This document shows, in pieces, positions 60,520 through 64,000 of a stretch of 64,000 nt of DNA (positions are counted from its first letter, which is position 1; the number at the start of each line of letters is the position of its first letter). Source of the stretch: Rubrivivax sp. A210 (GTDB lineage: Bacteria > Pseudomonadota > Gammaproteobacteria > Burkholderiales > Burkholderiaceae_C); the NCBI RefSeq assembly GCF_904426505.1, contig NZ_CAJGBN010000023.1:248001-312000 (forward strand), read 5' to 3'. The notes under the pieces were generated by a model. The model was not told where the DNA came from and searched no databases. It worked only from the letters and a program-made list of their open reading frames with translations. The position numbers and the translations under genes are program-made.

Positions 60520-61152
60520 GTGACTGATCTTCACCCCGTCCAACGTACTTTCTGCTCCACCCGCGAGGCGGCGGCACTGCTCGGGGTATCGGTCGGCACC
60601 GTGCAGCAGTGGGTCGAGAACGGCCTGCTCGAAGCCTGGAAGACCGCCGGCGGCCACCGCCGCGTGATGCGCGATTCGGTGGACCGCCTGCTGCGCCGGA
60701 GGGGCACCGTCGACCAGCCGCCTGCGCCAGAGGCCGCACCGCAACGACCCACCGTGATGGCCGTCGATGACGACATCAACCTGCTGCGCCTGTACGAAGC
60801 CCGCATCTCGCGCTGGCCGATGTCGCCCCAGGTCATCTGCGTCAACAACGCCGTGCTGGCCCTGCTGCGCATCGGCCGCAGCAGCCCCGACCTGCTGTTG
60901 CTGGACCTGAACATGCCTGGCATGGACGGCTTCAACATGCTGCACACGCTGCGCCACGCGCCGGAGATCCGCGGCACCACGGTGGCCGTTGTGACCGGCC
61001 TGGACGCGGGTGCGATCGAGGCGCGCGGCGGATTACCGGGCGACATCGAGGTCTTCTCCAAGCCCATCAATTTCGAGGGCCTGCTGGCACTCTGGAACTC
61101 GATGGTCGGCCAGGGCCGCTTCAGCGACACGACGCGTTACTCGAACTTCTGA
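60520..61152 (+). CDS. Response regulator with N-terminal excisionase-type HTH and C-terminal receiver
   Basis: A 210-residue protein with unusual domain order. Residues ~10-60 form a MerR/excisionase-like HTH (STREAAALLGVSVGTVQQWVENGLL, taken in parts, then AWKTAGGHRR). Residues ~78-195 form a receiver domain with AVDDDINLL, phospho-Asp in LLLLDLNMPGMDGF and Lys in FSKPINFEG. It starts at GTG 60520. The 109 bases before it are the most AT-rich promoter-like stretch nearby (ATTTGTAGATTTTTAAAG). It is followed by a CheY-like gene after 35 bases and then a GGDEF-EAL gene, so it probably belongs to a cyclic di-GMP signalling operon. Confidence 0.85.
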   Translation: MTDLHPVQRTFCSTREAAALLGVSVGTVQQWVENGLLEAWKTAGGHRRVMRDSVDRLLRRRGTVDQPPAPEAAPQRPTVMAVDDDINLLRLYEARISRWPMSPQVICVNNAVLALLRIGRSSPDLLLLDLNMPGMDGFNMLHTLRHAPEIRGTTVAVVTGLDAGAIEARGGLPGDIEVFSKPINFEGLLALWNSMVGQGRFSDTTRYSNF

Positions 61153-61187
61153 CCGGGCCCGCGCCACACCTTTCAGAAAGTCCCGCC

Positions 61188-61583
61188 ATGGAAAAGATCC
61201 TGATCGTCGACGACCAGGCCGAGATCCGCCGGCTGCTGGGCATTTCGCTGCACCGCGAGTACGAGGTGATCGAGGCCACCGACGGGGCCTCGGCGATGGA
61301 GATGCTGCGCCAGCACCGTCCTCGCGCGGTGCTGCTGGACGTGATGATGCCCGGCGAGCCCGACGGCCTGGGGGTGCTGGTCGCCATCAAGAGTGACCCG
61401 TACCACCGCCACATCCCGGTCGCCATGCTCTCCGCCCGCGGGCAGGTCGCCGATATCGAAGCGGCGCGCGCCTACGGGGCTGACAACTACTTCACCAAAC
61501 CGTTCAGCCCCTTGAGCGTGCTGGCATGGCTGCGCGAAGCACTGGCGCGCTCGGCGCCCAACACCGACTTCACCCAGCTCTGA
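61188..61583 (+). CDS. CheY-like single-domain response regulator
   Basis: A 131-residue receiver domain without an output domain. Acidic pair in ILIVDDQAEI, phospho-Asp in VLLDVMMPGEPDGLG, Thr/Ser in AMLSARGQ, and Lys in YFTKPFSPLSVL. The start has AGAAAGTC upstream, a weak ribosome-binding site. It lies 30 bases ahead of the PAS-GGDEF-EAL gene and may relay phosphate or bind that protein. Confidence 0.9.
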   Translation: MEKILIVDDQAEIRRLLGISLHREYEVIEATDGASAMEMLRQHRPRAVLLDVMMPGEPDGLGVLVAIKSDPYHRHIPVAMLSARGQVADIEAARAYGADNYFTKPFSPLSVLAWLREALARSAPNTDFTQL

Positions 61584-61613
61584 GTACCCACCGGGCGGCC
61601 CAGGCCGGACCAC

Positions 61614-63782
61614 ATGGATGACTTCCGCGACCAGCTTTTCCGCTACGCCCAGGATCTGGACGACTTGCTCGAGCAACACGGCAAGCTGCAGCAGCGTTAC
61701 CAGTCCCTGCTGCAGCAGCAGGGACGATCACCCAACAGCAACGACCAGTTGCTGGATCTGATCATCCGCTCGCGCCAGGCGCTGGTGATCACCGACACGC
61801 GCGGACGCATCGCGAGGGCCAACCGCGCCGCCCGCGAGTTTCTGCAAGGCACGGGATCGGAGGTGGTCACCACCGACAACCTGTGCAACTGCGTGGCTGC
61901 GCATGATCGCGACGCCCTGGTGCAATTGATCGACCGATTCGCAGTCAACGTGTCCAGCGAAGCCGCCGTCCTGTGCCGCTTCGACCAGGCCGACCCTCGG
62001 TGCAACGGCAAGGTCCACCCCTTCGCCTTTCTGGCAGTGCCGGTACACAGCGGCGGCCAGTCCTACATCTATTGGCTGATGCGCCCCATGCCCGAGCGGG
62101 CGGCAGCCGCGCCGACGCCCCAGTTCGTGCTGCCGATGGACAGTGGCACCTACGGCGTGATGATTACCGACGGGCAGGCGAAAGTCACCGCGGCGAACCT
62201 GGCGTTCAGCAGCATCAGCGAGTACGGACCCGACGAACTGCTGGGCCAGTCGGCGCGACTGCTGTCCTCCGGGCGCCACAGCACCGAGTTCTACCAGGCC
62301 TTCTGGGCCCGACTCACGGCGCTGGGCAACTGGACCGGCGAGTTCCTCAACCGCCGCAAGAGCGGCCACATCTACCCGGAGTGGAAGACCGTCAAGGCGA
62401 TCCACGACATCGAGGGCCAGCTCGTCAACTACGTGTCCGTCATCCGCGACATCTCGGAAAACGACAACAGCATCGAGCAGCTGTCGCGCCTGGCCTACTT
62501 CGACGCCCTCACCGGCCTGCCGAACCGGCGCATGCTCGAAGACCGCATGTCCCAGGCCGCCAAGGCCGCCCGCCGCGGCGGTGACGGCATGAGCGTGCTG
62601 TTCATCGACCTCGACCGCTTCAAGCCCGTCAATGACCTGTTCGGCCACGACACCGGCGATCTGGTGCTTCAGGAGATCGGCGCGCGCCTGCAAGGGGCCG
62701 TGCGCGCTACCGACACGGTGGCCCGCGTGGGCGGTGACGAGTTTGTCGTGTTGCTGCCCGAGTCCCACACACGGGCGCAGATCGAAGCCGTGATCGAGAA
62801 GATTCTGGCCACACTGGATGCGCCCGTGGTGGTTGGCGACCACGGCCACGCCATCGGTGCCAGCATAGGCTGTGCCATCTATCCCGAGGACGGCGAGGAT
62901 GCCGAAACCCTGATCCGCCACGCCGACGCCGCGATGTACCGCAGCAAGAAGCGGGGCGGCAACCAGGGCAGCCTGCACGGCGACCAGGTTGATTTGGCAC
63001 CGCACCGAACGCTGGGCAGCGAGCTGTGGGGCGCCGCCGAGCGCGGTGAGATGCGCCTGGTCTACCAGCCCCAGGTCGACGCCGGCGCAGGCCGCGGCCT
63101 GCGCGGCTGCGAGGCGCTGCTGCGCTGGACCCACCCGCGGCACGGCGCCATCGGCCCCGAGACCTTCATCGCACTGGCCGAGGAAAACGGCGCCATCGTT
63201 CCGCTGGGCCAATGGGTGCTGGCCACGGCCTGCGCCCAGATGCAGCATTGGAATGACGCCGGCCTGGGCGGCCGCAGCATCTCGGTCAACATCTCCTACC
63301 GGCAACTGCAAGAGCCCGGATTCGCCGACAGCGTGCGCGACATCCTGCTGCAGACCGGCCTGCCGCCGGTGGCACTGGAACTCGAGCTCACCGAGTCGGC
63401 CACCAGCCGGCTCGAGGCGCACCACGTTCGGCAACTTCAGGGCTTGCGTACACAGGGCGTGAAGGTCGCGATCGATGACTTCGGCGTCGGCCACTCCAGC
63501 CTCAAGCGCCTGCTCGACTTGCCGGCCGACAGCCTGAAGATCGACCGCCATTTCGTGCGCAACCTCGGCACCAGCAGCGAGTCGCGCGCGCTGAGCCAAT
63601 GCGTGGTGGGCGTCGGCCTGGCACTCGGCATGCAGGTGATCGCCGAAGGCGTAGAACACCAGGACCAGGCCGACGTGCTCGCCAAACAGGGTTGCAACCT
63701 GCTGCAAGGCTACCTCACCGGCCCGCCCATGGAGGCGGCTGAGATGCTCGCGTGGATGCAGCGGCAGATGGAGACGGCCTGA
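61614..63782 (+). CDS. PAS-GGDEF-EAL cyclic di-GMP turnover protein
   Basis: A 722-residue cytoplasmic protein. N-terminal coiled coil (~1-45), a PAS-like domain (~48-160, RQALVITDTRGRIARANRA), a second PAS (~180-290, YGVMITDGQAKVTAANLAF ... YVSVIRDIS), GGDEF (~300-460) with an intact GGDEF and the inhibitory I-site RATD five residues before it, and EAL (~465-715). EAL catalytic residues are complete: EALLRW, VNISYRQL, ELELTES, IDDFGVGHSS, LKIDRHFV and AEGVEH. Both synthesis and breakdown of cyclic di-GMP are possible. The preceding regulators suggest phosphorelay control. Confidence 0.95.
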   Translation: MDDFRDQLFRYAQDLDDLLEQHGKLQQRYQSLLQQQGRSPNSNDQLLDLIIRSRQALVITDTRGRIARANRAAREFLQGTGSEVVTTDNLCNCVAAHDRDALVQLIDRFAVNVSSEAAVLCRFDQADPRCNGKVHPFAFLAVPVHSGGQSYIYWLMRPMPERAAAAPTPQFVLPMDSGTYGVMITDGQAKVTAANLAFSSISEYGPDELLGQSARLLSSGRHSTEFYQAFWARLTALGNWTGEFLNRRKSGHIYPEWKTVKAIHDIEGQLVNYVSVIRDISENDNSIEQLSRLAYFDALTGLPNRRMLEDRMSQAAKAARRGGDGMSVLFIDLDRFKPVNDLFGHDTGDLVLQEIGARLQGAVRATDTVARVGGDEFVVLLPESHTRAQIEAVIEKILATLDAPVVVGDHGHAIGASIGCAIYPEDGEDAETLIRHADAAMYRSKKRGGNQGSLHGDQVDLAPHRTLGSELWGAAERGEMRLVYQPQVDAGAGRGLRGCEALLRWTHPRHGAIGPETFIALAEENGAIVPLGQWVLATACAQMQHWNDAGLGGRSISVNISYRQLQEPGFADSVRDILLQTGLPPVALELELTESATSRLEAHHVRQLQGLRTQGVKVAIDDFGVGHSSLKRLLDLPADSLKIDRHFVRNLGTSSESRALSQCVVGVGLALGMQVIAEGVEHQDQADVLAKQGCNLLQGYLTGPPMEAAEMLAWMQRQMETA

Positions 63783-63784
63783 CC

Positions 63785-64000
63785 ATGAGCGCGTCCTTCT
63801 TCGCCACGCAAGACCAGTACCACCGGCGGACCGTGGTCTTCATCTGGCTCGTCGCGCTGGCACTGTTGGCCTTGAACTGGCGGCACAGCATCGACCAGAT
63901 CGCCCAGGCACGCAGCCGCGAGCTGCAGGCCGCCGAGCGTGACCTGGCCAATCTCACGCGGGTCGGCCAGGAGCACGCCGACCGCACCCTGCACAGCGCC
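63785..64000 (+). CDS. Membrane sensor protein, N-terminal fragment (continues beyond window)
   Basis: The first 72 codons of a protein starting MSASFFATQDQYHRR. One transmembrane helix VVFIWLVALALLALNW (~17-32) is followed by a periplasmic helix IAQARSRELQAAERDLANL and LTRVGQEHADRTLHSA. This helix is typical of dCache/PDC-type sensory domains at the front of diguanylate cyclases and histidine kinases in Burkholderiales. The start is two bases after the stop of the GGDEF-EAL gene. The output domain is outside the window. Confidence 0.75.
   Translation, partial: MSASFFATQDQYHRRTVVFIWLVALALLALNWRHSIDQIAQARSRELQAAERDLANLTRVGQEHADRTLHSA

Overview
This 64 kb window is very GC-rich, tightly packed DNA with no tRNA, rRNA, insertion sequence or CRISPR array that I could find. 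Gene content points to a betaproteobacterium of the order Burkholderiales, near the Leptothrix/Rubrivivax/Ideonella/Roseateles group (inference). The reasons are four PEP-CTERM surface proteins, a short two-domain PutA, Lrp-type control of putA, the diaA-dolP and yraN-rsmI blocks, and above all a mofABC-like manganese-oxidase operon of the kind described in Leptothrix discophora.

Region 1 (1-17.9 kb) is mostly housekeeping: an M48 protease (cut by the left edge), a CorA-like protein divergent from oxyR, a nitrobindin-like protein, a PepSY protein, prfC, ubiA, proC, glutamate dehydrogenase, a DUF4397 lipoprotein, a YbbN/CnoX-type thioredoxin, two PEP-CTERM genes, and putA divergent from its likely Lrp-type regulator. 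proC, gdh, putA and the Lrp gene are all proline/glutamate genes.

Region 2 (18.0-36.5 kb) starts with a GEMM-I (cyclic di-GMP) riboswitch placed in front of a 51-residue single-helix membrane protein. Next come yggS, pilT-pilU (twitching motility ATPases), a beta-hydroxyacid dehydrogenase, dolP-diaA, a secreted metzincin-type protease, a lipoprotein, yraN/rsmI, an EamA transporter, tldD, a threonine ammonia-lyase, an exported M3 peptidase, a ygbA homologue and two further PEP-CTERM genes.

Region 3 (36.7-38.0 kb) is aroG preceded by a complete transcription attenuator. A 24-residue leader peptide carries a run of Phe/Tyr/Trp codons, followed by mutually exclusive antiterminator and terminator hairpins.

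Region 4 (38.0-58.0 kb, all on the minus strand) is the most distinctive. A compact operon, gspG-gspF-gspE, then PilM/N/O/P-like genes, a TPR-secretin, three pseudopilins and a LuxR-type regulator, has overlapping reading frames at every junction. It is followed by a 583-base regulatory region and then the operon for an 1877-residue multicopper oxidase (mofA-like), an FKBP isomerase (mofB-like), a c-type cytochrome (mofC-like), a Sco copper chaperone and a PsiF-repeat protein. The arrangement suggests a giant extracellular metal oxidase sited beside a secretion system that could export it (inference). A rare CTTAAGG element precedes both mofA and gspG, and also one PEP-CTERM gene.

Region 5 (58.2-64.0 kb) is signalling: a QseBC-like two-component pair, a regulator with an unusual HTH-then-receiver order, a CheY-like protein, a PAS-GGDEF-EAL protein with intact catalytic motifs, and the start of another membrane sensor. 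Together with the riboswitch this makes cyclic di-GMP a recurring theme.
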